This document shows positions 6,046-14,828 of a stretch of 31,194 nucleotides of DNA, one piece after another. Numbering within the stretch: the stretch's first letter is position 1; each line of letters opens with the position of its first letter. Origin of the DNA: an uncultured Planctomycetaceae bacterium (GTDB lineage: Bacteria; Planctomycetota; Planctomycetia; Pirellulales; Pirellulaceae). The position numbers were made by a program, and so were the translations under genes. The notes under the pieces were generated by a model. It worked only from the letters and a program-made list of their open reading frames with translations, made no database searches and was not told where the DNA came from. The DNA is taken from positions 1-31,194 of the forward strand of contig CAIYOB010001310.1 of NCBI GenBank assembly GCA_903927685.1, read 5' to 3'.

Positions 6046-8448
6046 ATGATGAATGCCATTCGCTTTCTTCTCGCCGTCGTCCTTTCCCTGTCCACTCTTG
6101 ACCCCGCTCCCGGCCGGGCGGATCAGCCGGTCTTGCAGCCCGTCGAGTTCCAGCAGATCAAGCTGGGCGGGTTCTGGAAGCAGCAGGTCAAGCGGTTGAC
6201 GGAGCAGTGGATCCCTCACTGCGTGCGGCAGATGGAAGCCGGCGGGGCGGGCCAGGAATTGCTGAACCTGGTCTACACCGCTAACGTGATCCGCGGCGAG
6301 CCGCACGGCAAGTACACGGGCGCACCGTGGAGCGACGCGTACGTGTACAACACGCTGGAAGCGATCTGCCTGGCCCTGGCCGTCGATCCCGAAGGCGACG
6401 CCGAACTGGTTGACGCCCAGGCAGCCCTCCGCGCCAAGGTCGACGAGTGGATCCCGATCATCCTGGCGGCCCAGCTGCCCGACGGCTACATCCACTCGTT
6501 CCACACCGTCAACGGCCATCCGCACTTCAGCAACATCGGCTGGCACGAGTTCTATGTCATGGGCTATTTTCTCGAGCTGGGCGTTGCCCATTACCAGATC
6601 ACCGGCGGCAAGGACCGCCGGCTGTACGACGCGGCCATCCGCTGTGCCGATCACCTGTGCGACACGTTCGGTCCGCCGCCCAAGCGGACCTGGAAGAACG
6701 GGCATCCCGGCATGGAGTACGCCCTGTGCCGCCTGGCACGGCTGGTGAACCAGGTCGAAGGCGCCGGGGCGGGCGACAAGTACGCCCAATTGGCCAAACA
6801 CTTCCTGGATCATCAGCACGAGATCCAGCCGAACCCGTACGACCAGTCGAACGTACCGGCCGTCGAGATGACGCAAGCCGACGGGCACGCGGTGCGTGCG
6901 ACCTACTTCTATACCGCCATGACGGACATGGCCTTGCTGCTGGGCGACGGCGCGTATGGGAACGCCGTAGACAAGATCTGGGCCAACGCGGTCCAGCGCA
7001 AGCACTATCTTACCGGCGGCGTCGGCGCATCACACCGCGGCGAAGCGTTTTCCGCTGACTTCGACCTGCGGAATGACGGGTACTGTGAGTCCTGTGCCGG
7101 CTGCGGGCTCAGCTTCTGGTCCGACCGCATGCACCGGTTGCACCAGGACGGACATTTTCGGGACGTCCAGGAACGCGTGCTGTACAACAACCTGCTGGGC
7201 GCCGTCGAATTGACCGGCGTGAACTTCTTCTATCAGAATCCGCTGACTTCGGACAGGCCGCGCTATGCCTGGCACGGCTGCCCGTGCTGCGTGGGCAATA
7301 TCCCGCGGGCGTTGATTGCGATCAAGGACTTGATGTATTCGACCAATGCCAGCCGGGACACGCTGTACGTGAGCCATTTTGTCGACAGCGAGGGCTCGAT
7401 CGCGGACCTACCCGGCGGGACGCTGGGCATTCGCCAGCAGACGGAGTATCCGTGGAAGGGCGCGGTGAAGCTCATTCTGCAGCCGTCCGCGGCGGCCGAG
7501 TTCACCTTGAAGATCCGCATTCCCGACCGCACGGAGAGCGACTTGTACACCGCCTCGCCGGACGTAGGGGGGAACTACGAGTTGTCCGTCAACGGCGACG
7601 CGTACAAAGCGCCCATCGAAAAAGGCTACGTCAGCATCCAGCGCATCTGGAAGGCGGGCGACACCGTCGAACTGTGCCTGCCGCTGGAGGTCCAACGGGT
7701 CCACTGCGACGAGCGGGTTGCGGCCAATCGCGGGCGCGTCGCCTTGCAGCGAGGGCCGCTGACCTATAGCGTCGAGGACGTCGATCTGGCGGCTCCGGTC
7801 AGCGATCTGGTCCTGAAGCCGAGCGTCGCACTCCAGACCGTATGGTGCCCGGATCTATTGGGCGGCGTGACGGTCGTCCAGGGCGAAGGAATCAAAGCGG
7901 TCCCGAACTTTGCCCGCCTGAATCGCGGCGGCAACTCGCAGGTCTGGCTGGTCGAAGATCCTGCGAAGATCGTTGACGTTCCGGCGGTCGAAGAGGCCCC
8001 GTTGCCTCCGCCCGTGGCCCGTCCGGACCTGGAACCACGCACGGTGGACAAGGTCGAGATCGGCCGCGCGAAATCGGAGAAAGACCGCGGCCTGCAAGGC
8101 GAGAATTCCGGCAGCGGCGTGTTCCGGAATCGAGTCTGGCGGCACGCCTGGTCCGGCGGTTGGTTCAGTTATCAGCTGGCCGTGAAGCCCGACGTGCGGC
8201 AGACCGTCCACGTCAATTACTGGGGCGGCGAAGAAGGCACGCGCCGGTTCGACATCTTGGTGGACGGCCAGAAGATCGGCAATCAGGTCCTGCTGCAGAA
8301 CCAGCCGGGAAAGTTCTTCGACGTCGAGTATCCCATTCCGGAGGAACTGACCCGCGGCAAGGCCAAGCTCACGGTTCGGTTCCAGGGCGAAGCCCAGGCG
8401 ACCGCCGGCGGCATCTTCGACCTGAGAATCCTGGAGGCGAAACCGTAG
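6046..8448 (+). CDS. Exported beta-L-arabinofuranosidase, GH127 (DUF1680), with C-terminal DUF6805-like domain
   Basis: This 800-residue protein belongs to GH127, zinc-dependent enzymes that release beta-L-arabinofuranose through a cysteine nucleophile. Residues 1-25 are a signal peptide. The (alpha/alpha)6 barrel follows (LGGFWKQQVKRLTEQWIPHC, QLPDGYIHSFHTVNGHPHF, GGVGASHRGEAFSADFDL). By comparison with HypBA1, the zinc ligands are Glu348 and Cys350 (YCESC), Cys414 and Cys415 (GCPCC); Cys414 would be the nucleophile and Glu333 (GEAF) the acid/base. A beta domain follows (about 450-620). About residues 660-800 resemble the DUF6805 tail found on some family members (HVNYWGGEEGTRRFDILVDG). The ATG at 6046 is preceded by AAGGAG. 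Together with the GH51 neighbour, it would allow both anomers of arabinose to be removed. Confidence 0.92.
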   Translation: MMNAIRFLLAVVLSLSTLDPAPGRADQPVLQPVEFQQIKLGGFWKQQVKRLTEQWIPHCVRQMEAGGAGQELLNLVYTANVIRGEPHGKYTGAPWSDAYVYNTLEAICLALAVDPEGDAELVDAQAALRAKVDEWIPIILAAQLPDGYIHSFHTVNGHPHFSNIGWHEFYVMGYFLELGVAHYQITGGKDRRLYDAAIRCADHLCDTFGPPPKRTWKNGHPGMEYALCRLARLVNQVEGAGAGDKYAQLAKHFLDHQHEIQPNPYDQSNVPAVEMTQADGHAVRATYFYTAMTDMALLLGDGAYGNAVDKIWANAVQRKHYLTGGVGASHRGEAFSADFDLRNDGYCESCAGCGLSFWSDRMHRLHQDGHFRDVQERVLYNNLLGAVELTGVNFFYQNPLTSDRPRYAWHGCPCCVGNIPRALIAIKDLMYSTNASRDTLYVSHFVDSEGSIADLPGGTLGIRQQTEYPWKGAVKLILQPSAAAEFTLKIRIPDRTESDLYTASPDVGGNYELSVNGDAYKAPIEKGYVSIQRIWKAGDTVELCLPLEVQRVHCDERVAANRGRVALQRGPLTYSVEDVDLAAPVSDLVLKPSVALQTVWCPDLLGGVTVVQGEGIKAVPNFARLNRGGNSQVWLVEDPAKIVDVPAVEEAPLPPPVARPDLEPRTVDKVEIGRAKSEKDRGLQGENSGSGVFRNRVWRHAWSGGWFSYQLAVKPDVRQTVHVNYWGGEEGTRRFDILVDGQKIGNQVLLQNQPGKFFDVEYPIPEELTRGKAKLTVRFQGEAQATAGGIFDLRILEAKP

Positions 8449-8514
8449 GGCCAATGGTGGACTCGATTGTCCTGAAGGGGGTAGAATTGAACATGCGAGA
8501 AGGCGAGGCGAACG

Positions 8515-8958
8515 ATGATGACGGTCTTCGGAGTGATACACGGGAAGACGATTGAGTTGGACCAAGAGCCAGACTGGCCGGAAGGCGAGCGAGTCACGGT
8601 GACAATCGAGCACGCGACGCCGGCGCAAGACGGTTCCGTCCCAGGCGTCGAACACTGGGCCGATCGATTGATCTTCGATTCCGCGATTTCGCCCACGGAA
8701 CGGATCATCAAGGGCACTCGACTGCCTGCTGACCTGTTGGTCGCGGAATTGGAACAGGGCTGCCGCGATGAGCAGATGCTGGAGGCCCATCCCGAGCTGA
8801 CACGCGAGGACTTGGCCGCATTGCGAGCCTACGCCCGAACCCCCATCGGCATCCGACGATCGTTCGGTGGCTGGGCAGAGGACGCCGAAGAGCTGGATGA
8901 ATTCCTGAAGTGGAATCGACAGCGGCGAAAACTCAGCCGCAGGGAGATCGAGACTTGA
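8515..8958 (+). CDS. Antitoxin with AF2212/DUF104-like N-terminus and inserted DUF433 domain
   Basis: This 147-residue protein has three parts. Residues 1-32 (VIHGKTIELDQEPDWPEGER, then VTVTI) are the small beta domain of AF2212/DUF104-type antitoxins. Residues about 55-107 form a DUF433 domain (IIKGTRLPADLLVAELEQG, MLEAHPELTREDLAALRAYA), a helix-turn-helix-like module often found beside PIN-type toxins. Residues about 112-147 (GIRRSFGGWAEDAEELDEFL, WNRQRRKLSRREIE) are the toxin-binding tail common in planctomycete VapB-like antitoxins. The usual relatives lack the middle domain and are about half as long. The gene overlaps the following PIN toxin by four bases, so it almost certainly encodes the antitoxin and autorepressor. 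TAGAAT at 8482-8487 may be its -10 box. ATG at 8515 or 8518 are both possible starts. Confidence 0.75.
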   Translation: MMTVFGVIHGKTIELDQEPDWPEGERVTVTIEHATPAQDGSVPGVEHWADRLIFDSAISPTERIIKGTRLPADLLVAELEQGCRDEQMLEAHPELTREDLAALRAYARTPIGIRRSFGGWAEDAEELDEFLKWNRQRRKLSRREIET

Positions 8959-9353
8959 GTTTCCTGCTGGATACTGATACTTGTTCAGCCTACCTCAAAG
9001 GCAACAACGCATTGGCCAATCGCTTCATTCAGTACGGCGGACGGCTAAACCTGTCGGCGGCCAGCCTGGGCGAACTCTACACGTGGGCGTTGCGGGTTCG
9101 CGCGGCGCCGACTCGGATGCAACGCGTGCTCGACATGCTCCTGCTCTTGTCACTGCTGGACGTGGACGCCCACGTGGCCCACAAGTTCGGCGAACTGGAT
9201 GCATACCTGCTGGATCATGGCCTGTCCGTCTCCGAAATCGATCTGCAGAATGCCGCCACGGCACTGGTACACAACCTGATACTGGTGACTCACAACGTCC
9301 AGGATTTTGCCAACATCCCCGGCCTTCATGTGGTCGATTGGCTCAAACCGTAG
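8955..9353 (+). CDS. vapC: VapC-type PIN domain ribonuclease toxin
   Basis: This 132-residue PIN domain protein would cleave RNA with two metal ions held by acidic residues: Asp6 (FLLDTDT), Glu40 (SLGELYTW), Asp96 (EIDLQNAATAL) and Asp117 in the final motif VTHNVQDFANIPGL. The longer open frame begins at 8910, but the conserved PIN start MSFLLDTDT fits the TTG at 8955. That TTG shares the sequence TTGA with the antitoxin's TGA stop, a tight coupling typical of these pairs. Using a TTG start keeps toxin translation low and dependent on the antitoxin ribosome. The length and all core motifs are intact, so the module appears functional. The target RNA is not predictable. Confidence 0.88.
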   Translation: MSFLLDTDTCSAYLKGNNALANRFIQYGGRLNLSAASLGELYTWALRVRAAPTRMQRVLDMLLLLSLLDVDAHVAHKFGELDAYLLDHGLSVSEIDLQNAATALVHNLILVTHNVQDFANIPGLHVVDWLKP

Positions 9354-9542
9354 GTTGTTCTTTCACCTCGGCATCACGGAACACCCTAGCCAAGGTGGGA
9401 TTGGCGCGAAGCTCGAAAAAGGGTGAGTGACCGGCACTCAGGAAAGGCCGGCCGCGAGTGAGCCTCGCACGAGTTCAGGCCAGACGTCACTCGGCTTCGG
9501 TTGCGGCGATCACTGGGTGACGTACAGAACACGGAGGGCCGT

Positions 9543-10865
9543 TCAAAGGCTCCACGGTCCCCGCAATTGCCGAGCGCACAGCCGATTGGCTTCGTCGTCC
9601 CCGACAAACTGCTCGCGGGCCGGATCCCAGGTCACTTTCCGGCCCAGTTGCATGCCGATCGCGGCGATCGCGCACAGGGTCGTGGCGCGATGGGCGATTT
9701 CGACCGGCGCGCAGGTCGGGCGGCCTTGACGTACGCAATCGATGAAGTCGCCGGGCAGGGTGTCCCGCAAGCGGACGCGGTCCCGCGGGCCGATCCGGAC
9801 TTGCAGCAGCTTCTTGGGGTGAGCGTCCACCTCGCCGCGCCAGATGAAGACCCAGCCTTCGGTACCTTCGAATCGGATTCCCATCGGGTGCCGCACGGGG
9901 TCGCTCCAGTTCTTCACCGGCTCCCACGAGGGTGTATCCGTCCAGTTCCAAGTCACGCCGTTGGCGAACCGATAGTTCATGTTCCAGCGGTATGGGTTGT
10001 CAAACAGGCCCTCGGCGGGAAAGGTGCCCTGCGCGTCGACTTGGATCGGGCCCGCCGCGTTGTCCAGGCCCGAGCCTTGCATCGCGCTGTCCGCGTGATG
10101 CACGCCCCAGCCGGCGATGTAGCCCAGGCTGTAATCGGAGATGTGGTACCAGGGATGCGACGCGATGCGGAGCGGCGTGAACGGAGCCCACGGCGCGGGG
10201 CCTAGCCACAGGTCCCAATCCAGGCCGGGCGGAACGGGCTGCGGAGCTTGCGGCGGGCAGGTCATCCCGGCCGGACTGCCGATCTTGACGTGTTGCAGTT
10301 GGCCAATGTACCCGTTCAGGACCAATTCACAACCGAACAGCATCCGCGCATCGTGCCGCTGCTGGGTCCCGTGCTGGAACACGATCCCGTGCCGCCGCAC
10401 GGCTTCGACCACCGCCCGCCCTTCGGCAATGGTCCGGCTGAGCGGCTTCTGACAGTAGATATGCTTGCCGGCCCGGGCCGCCGCGACGGTGATCACAGCG
10501 TGCCAATGGTCGGGCGTCGCGATGTAGACCGCGTCGATATCGTCGCGCGAGAGGACCTCGCGAAAGTCGTTGTACGCCGCGCAGGTCCCGGGACCTTGAC
10601 GCTGTTCGACGTACGCCTGGCCTGCTTCCCGCCGCTCCTGCCGCACGTCGCAGACGGCCAGGTAGCGCACGTCGTCGCGGCCGGTGAACATCTGCCAGGC
10701 GAAGCCCAGTCCGATGGCGGCCATCTGGATGCGGTTGCTGGGGGCCGTCGCGCCGTCGCGGCCCAAGGCCGAGGCGGGGACCCAGCGGGGCAGAGCCAAA
10801 ACCGCGGCCGCGCCGCAACTCGATTGCAGGAAACGTCGCCGAGTGGCTGAGTGGTTGACCGACAT
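9543..10865 (-). CDS. Tat-exported Gfo/Idh/MocA family oxidoreductase
   Basis: This 440-residue NAD(P)-dependent sugar or cyclitol oxidoreductase begins with a Tat signal (RRRFLQSSCGAAAVLA at residues 9-24), as many planctomycete members do; Tat export implies folding with cofactor before transport to the periplasm. The Rossmann fold is marked by IGLGFAWQ and VCDV, and the family signature by IATPDHWHA and CQKPLSRTIAEG. The catalytic lysine of the EKP motif is kept, while the glutamate is glutamine, a common variant in this group. The C-terminal half carries the planctomycete-type substrate domain (GWGVHHADSAMQG, NGVTWNW). The ATG is preceded by TTTGGAG. The gene lies 36 bp downstream of the ThuA-LamG-HEAT gene and is probably cotranscribed with it. 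Confidence 0.9.
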   Translation of the reverse strand: MSVNHSATRRRFLQSSCGAAAVLALPRWVPASALGRDGATAPSNRIQMAAIGLGFAWQMFTGRDDVRYLAVCDVRQERREAGQAYVEQRQGPGTCAAYNDFREVLSRDDIDAVYIATPDHWHAVITVAAARAGKHIYCQKPLSRTIAEGRAVVEAVRRHGIVFQHGTQQRHDARMLFGCELVLNGYIGQLQHVKIGSPAGMTCPPQAPQPVPPGLDWDLWLGPAPWAPFTPLRIASHPWYHISDYSLGYIAGWGVHHADSAMQGSGLDNAAGPIQVDAQGTFPAEGLFDNPYRWNMNYRFANGVTWNWTDTPSWEPVKNWSDPVRHPMGIRFEGTEGWVFIWRGEVDAHPKKLLQVRIGPRDRVRLRDTLPGDFIDCVRQGRPTCAPVEIAHRATTLCAIAAIGMQLGRKVTWDPAREQFVGDDEANRLCARQLRGPWSL

Positions 10866-10901
10866 CTGCAGGCTCCAAAGATTGGCGTGTCTTGTAGCTC
10901 T

Positions 10902-13900
10902 CTATCGCGTGCGTGCCTTCTCCCGCACCTGCGTCGCCCGGCGACGCAACTCGGGGTCGTGAATTACGTCGAGCACCTTGTCCATCGCCTGGACAACCGC
11001 CTCCGCATCGCCGGGCGGCAACTGCTCGGCAATCGCGACGGCCGCGGTTGCCGCCTCGTCTTTGACTGTCTCCGAATCGAGCAACAGGACCGCGGCCAGC
11101 GCCTGGACGCTGGGGACGCGGGCCAGGACGCTTAACGCCAGCCTCCGCTCGTCGTCGCGCCGTGCCAGCCGGAGTGCCTCGCTGGCCATCGCCAGGCGGC
11201 GTGGGGCGGGCACCGCCTCCTGGTTCGCCATCCGCAGGTATCCTCGCAGCGCCAGCAGTTGCTGCCGTTCGTTGGTCGAGTGGCGTGCGAGGTCCAGCAG
11301 GTCGTCCGCGGGTCCGGCGTCGGGCCAGTCGCTCAGGATGCGAATCGCCGCATCCTGGACGTCCGCGTTTGCGTCGCCCAGGGCCTGCCGGATGGTCGCC
11401 AATGCCTGGCTGCCCGCCAGGCGGCGGAGGGCGCCCAGCAGGGCCAACTTCCCCGCCGGTTCCGTCCCCGCCCAACGATCGGTCAGCGTCTGCACGAGCG
11501 CGTCCGGCTCGTCGCTCCGGGCACACACGGTCGCGACGGCGGTTTCCGCGGCGGCTGCGTCGTCGGCTTCTCGGGCCTGGAGCAGCAGGTCGGTCAATTG
11601 TCCGGCGTGGGCTGCCGTCGCGGTCTCGCCCAGGGCCTGGATGGCCGCCCGGCGGAGGGCCGGCTCGCCGCCACGAGCAACCGCGAACAGCGCGGGCGTG
11701 GCCGGTTCATAAGCCCGTCGGCCCAGGGCCATGATCGCGACTCGACGCGTGTTGATAGCATTGTCGCGCAGCGCCTGCACCAGGGCCGTGTCCACCGGTT
11801 CGCCGGGAAGCATCGCCAAGCTGTCAGCGACGGCCTCGGCGAATTCGCCCTCACCGCCCGCGGCCAGCAGCTGCGGGACAACCGCGGCATCGCCCAGGCG
11901 GCCCAGGGCCCGCACGGCAGCGATCCGGACGGGTGCGTCGTCCTGGACGGCCGCCAGAATCGCAGTCATTAGGACGTCCGGCAAGGCGGTTGCGTCCTCA
12001 CGCTCGGCCAATGCGGCAATCACGCGGGCGCGACAGTCCGACGGCAGGTGGCTCATTCGCGAGGCGACGGCCTGTGTGACGTCCTTGCCTGGCAGATCGC
12101 GGACCAACTGCAATGCCATGACCTGTACGCGCGGGTCAGTCGCGGCCAGTTGTTTCATCAGTAGCGGCACGCCGTCGGCGCCGCGCAGGACGAGGATCCC
12201 GCGCGTCGCGGCAATCCGGACGGTCGCTGGCAGTTCGGATTGGTTCAGCCGCTCGTACAGCGCCAACGCCTCAGTTTGCCGGCCTGCCGCGCGAAACTGT
12301 TCGGCGCACTTCAAGCAATTCTCCGCAAACACGGCCTGCTGGGCAGCCGGGGCCTTGGTCAAGAACTCAAGCAGCCCGTCGGCGGCCGCTGCACCGCCGA
12401 TGTCACCCAGAGCCGCGGCCGCCGTTTGGCGAGTAACCGGATCCTCGTCGGCCAGGAGCCGAACCAGATCGGCAACTGCGGCCTGGCTGCGCCGGCTGCC
12501 CAAAGCCTGGATCACTCCCAGACGCGGCACACCCCGCAGGTGGTTCAACTCCCGATGCAGGGCTTCTTCTGCGGCAGGATCCGGGATGCGGGCCAAGGCA
12601 AGGCAGGCCATGTTGGCCAGTTTTTCATCCGCCAGCAGGCCGGCCAACGCGGGCAGGCTCGCCGCGGATCCGATGATCGCCAGGCGGCGGCAAGCGTAAT
12701 CCTTGGCCGCCACCGTGGCGGCAGGATCGGCCAAAACTCCGGCCAGCCGCGATTCGAGACGGGCTCGACCCGTTGGATCGGCCGTCCGACTGCGAAGCGC
12801 CTCGTCGATGGGCTCCAACGGCCGGCGGGGCTGGCTCCAATCGTATTGCTGCAAGTACTCCCACGCGCCCTCCAGCGTATAGGCGACCGGCTGGCGGATC
12901 GCGGGTCCGTACTTCTGCAGCAGATGGGCGACCAGCCCGCCGCGTTCGGCGTCGGTCAGGTCTTTGTCGTAGATCAGGACCTCGGAGACTTCGCCCTCGA
13001 AAAAGCCGCGCTCGCGGCCGGCGTAGAATCGCCCGCCGATGCGGATCTCGCCCATTGCCGTCATGTTCCCGTTGGCCGCCCGGCCGTCCTCTTCCACACC
13101 GTTGATCCACAGCCGAGTCTGAGCGCTGCCGGTCGTCAACACGATCAACTGACCTTCACCGAACGGGGCCGCCTGCGTTCGCAGGTTCGTCGCCCCGGGG
13201 GTGTCCTTGATTCCTTCGAGATTCAGGACGCTGAAATCCGCGGTGCTGCGCGGCCCCAGGTCCAGGTTCAAGCCGCTCAGAAAGTCATCCTGCCCGGGCC
13301 GGTTCGCGGCCAGCAGCGCGCGAAATTGCCCGTCGCCCGTGTTCGACCGCGGCGTGACGACCAGCAGGACCGACCATTCTCCAGCCGACTGAGCAAAACC
13401 GGTGTCGCGGAGCACGTCGTCGACGCCGTCAAACCGGATCGTAGGACGGCCGCCCAGAGCTTGGGCCACATACAACGGCTGCTGCGCCGCGGAACTGGTC
13501 AGTTTCCGCCCCACCCGAGCCGCCTTGTTCGACCAGGCCGAGACGCGGCCATCGGCGTCCGTCGTCAACGTCGCCGGATCGGAAGCGTCGAGCCACAGCA
13601 GCAGGCGCGGGTCTTGGGCATCGGGCGCCGCCGGGGCGACGTCGGCCGGGACGCTCGCTGCCGCCTGCGCGTCCGCGACTCGCGCGCCGCACAAGACCAG
13701 CGGATCGAAGCGATACGGCGACTCCTTGGCTGCCCACGCCATGCCGCGGAACAGCAGGATGCGAAAGTAGGGATCATCGAAGGTCCAGGTGTAATGCCCC
13801 GGGATACAGCCGAAGACACGGCCGGCGCCGACGGCATGCGTCCAGAACATCGGCTGGGGACTCGGCGGGCCGCCACCCTTCGGCTGCTCGTCGGCGGTGG

Positions 13901-14711
13901 CCAGCAGCTCGATCCGCGCGGCATCGCCCACCAGCGGCCAGTAGCTCTCGTCCTCGAACTCGATCCGTGCCGGCAGGCCCTGGCAGATCGGATGCTCGCA
14001 GTTGACGATCTCCAACGGCAGGTGGCCGTAGCGGAACAGCGTGTATCCACCCTCCCAGGCCAATCCGATCAACTCGGCCAGCGGCCGGGCGTGGGGTGTC
14101 TCGGCGATCGTGGCCGAATGGACGGCGACGAAACCGCCGCCGCGGTCCAGGAAGCCGCGCAAGTCGCGCAACTTGGCCTCGTCCCAGATCCCGCCGGTCC
14201 CGAAATAGGCGACGACCAAGTCCGCCCACGCCCACTGCTCGGCGCTGGCCCAGTCCTTGGCCGTCTGGACCGTGACCTTCGCGGCGCCGGCGGGCGGTCC
14301 CCGGGAAGGATCGGACGCCGGCCCGAACATGTTGACCTGCCCAACGCCCGCCTCGCGCCCGCCCAGCAGCACCTTCCAACGTTCCAGCCACACCGGATAA
14401 TCGTGTTCCCGCGGACCGTGGTCTTTGCGGTTAGCGATCAAGACGATCCGCAACGGGCGAAGTTCGTCCGCCGGCGGCCCCGCGGGGGCCTGGGCCAGCA
14501 CGGCCTGAACCTGTTGCTGGTCACGCGGCGGAGGTGGTACGGCGGCCGGAGCTTGACCGGCGGTGAAGAGCAGGCAGAGCCCGATCAGAACAACGCTCAC
14601 GGCGAGAAAACGCGGTCCGTAGGCCGATCGACGCCACGCATGGTCGCGGCGGCCAAGGCCTGAAACGCTGAAGCATGGGCACGGCACACGTGCCAACAGG
14701 AGATTGCGCAT
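10902..14711 (-). CDS. Giant exported ThuA-LamG-HEAT repeat protein
   Basis: The frame is open to 14759, but the ATG at 14709-14711 follows GGAGG at good spacing, giving 1269 residues. A hydrophobic stretch at about 34-56 can act as a signal peptide or anchor. Residues about 88-310 form a ThuA domain with the NRKDHGPREHDYP signature (95-107), the glutamine-amidotransferase-like fold linked to trehalose and other sugar use. Residues about 365-590 form a LamG/concanavalin-like domain (LLLWLDASDPATLTTD, IRFDGVDDVLRDTGF, GEVSEVLIYDKDLTDAERG). From about 640 to the end there are around fifteen HEAT-like helical repeats (for example AVADLVRLLADEDPVTRQTA, AAALGDIGG). The cytochrome c domain that ends many planctomycete relatives is absent. 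The layout suggests a surface or periplasmic scaffold acting with the downstream Gfo/Idh/MocA enzyme; the reaction is unknown. Confidence 0.85.
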   Translation of the reverse strand: MRNLLLARVPCPCFSVSGLGRRDHAWRRSAYGPRFLAVSVVLIGLCLLFTAGQAPAAVPPPPRDQQQVQAVLAQAPAGPPADELRPLRIVLIANRKDHGPREHDYPVWLERWKVLLGGREAGVGQVNMFGPASDPSRGPPAGAAKVTVQTAKDWASAEQWAWADLVVAYFGTGGIWDEAKLRDLRGFLDRGGGFVAVHSATIAETPHARPLAELIGLAWEGGYTLFRYGHLPLEIVNCEHPICQGLPARIEFEDESYWPLVGDAARIELLATADEQPKGGGPPSPQPMFWTHAVGAGRVFGCIPGHYTWTFDDPYFRILLFRGMAWAAKESPYRFDPLVLCGARVADAQAAASVPADVAPAAPDAQDPRLLLWLDASDPATLTTDADGRVSAWSNKAARVGRKLTSSAAQQPLYVAQALGGRPTIRFDGVDDVLRDTGFAQSAGEWSVLLVVTPRSNTGDGQFRALLAANRPGQDDFLSGLNLDLGPRSTADFSVLNLEGIKDTPGATNLRTQAAPFGEGQLIVLTTGSAQTRLWINGVEEDGRAANGNMTAMGEIRIGGRFYAGRERGFFEGEVSEVLIYDKDLTDAERGGLVAHLLQKYGPAIRQPVAYTLEGAWEYLQQYDWSQPRRPLEPIDEALRSRTADPTGRARLESRLAGVLADPAATVAAKDYACRRLAIIGSAASLPALAGLLADEKLANMACLALARIPDPAAEEALHRELNHLRGVPRLGVIQALGSRRSQAAVADLVRLLADEDPVTRQTAAAALGDIGGAAAADGLLEFLTKAPAAQQAVFAENCLKCAEQFRAAGRQTEALALYERLNQSELPATVRIAATRGILVLRGADGVPLLMKQLAATDPRVQVMALQLVRDLPGKDVTQAVASRMSHLPSDCRARVIAALAEREDATALPDVLMTAILAAVQDDAPVRIAAVRALGRLGDAAVVPQLLAAGGEGEFAEAVADSLAMLPGEPVDTALVQALRDNAINTRRVAIMALGRRAYEPATPALFAVARGGEPALRRAAIQALGETATAAHAGQLTDLLLQAREADDAAAAETAVATVCARSDEPDALVQTLTDRWAGTEPAGKLALLGALRRLAGSQALATIRQALGDANADVQDAAIRILSDWPDAGPADDLLDLARHSTNERQQLLALRGYLRMANQEAVPAPRRLAMASEALRLARRDDERRLALSVLARVPSVQALAAVLLLDSETVKDEAATAAVAIAEQLPPGDAEAVVQAMDKVLDVIHDPELRRRATQVREKARTR

Positions 14712-14828
14712 ACGACCCTCCGCACTCGGTACACCATCCGACTGCATCGGGTATAGCACACCTGCCGCCCAGGCTCAATCGGTACGCGCCGGGTGAGCGC
14801 CTCCGCCGGGATCGCGTCTCGACCACCC

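Noticed and set aside
8458..8487. TGGACT-18 bp-TAGAAT as the promoter of the DUF433/VapC pair
   Set aside because: The -35 half is too weak to call; only the -10-like TAGAAT is mentioned in the gene entry.
12240..14663. 807-codon open frame on the plus strand
   Set aside because: It lies opposite the ThuA-LamG-HEAT gene, whose domains are clear; its composition (rich in R, Q, G) is typical of antisense frames.
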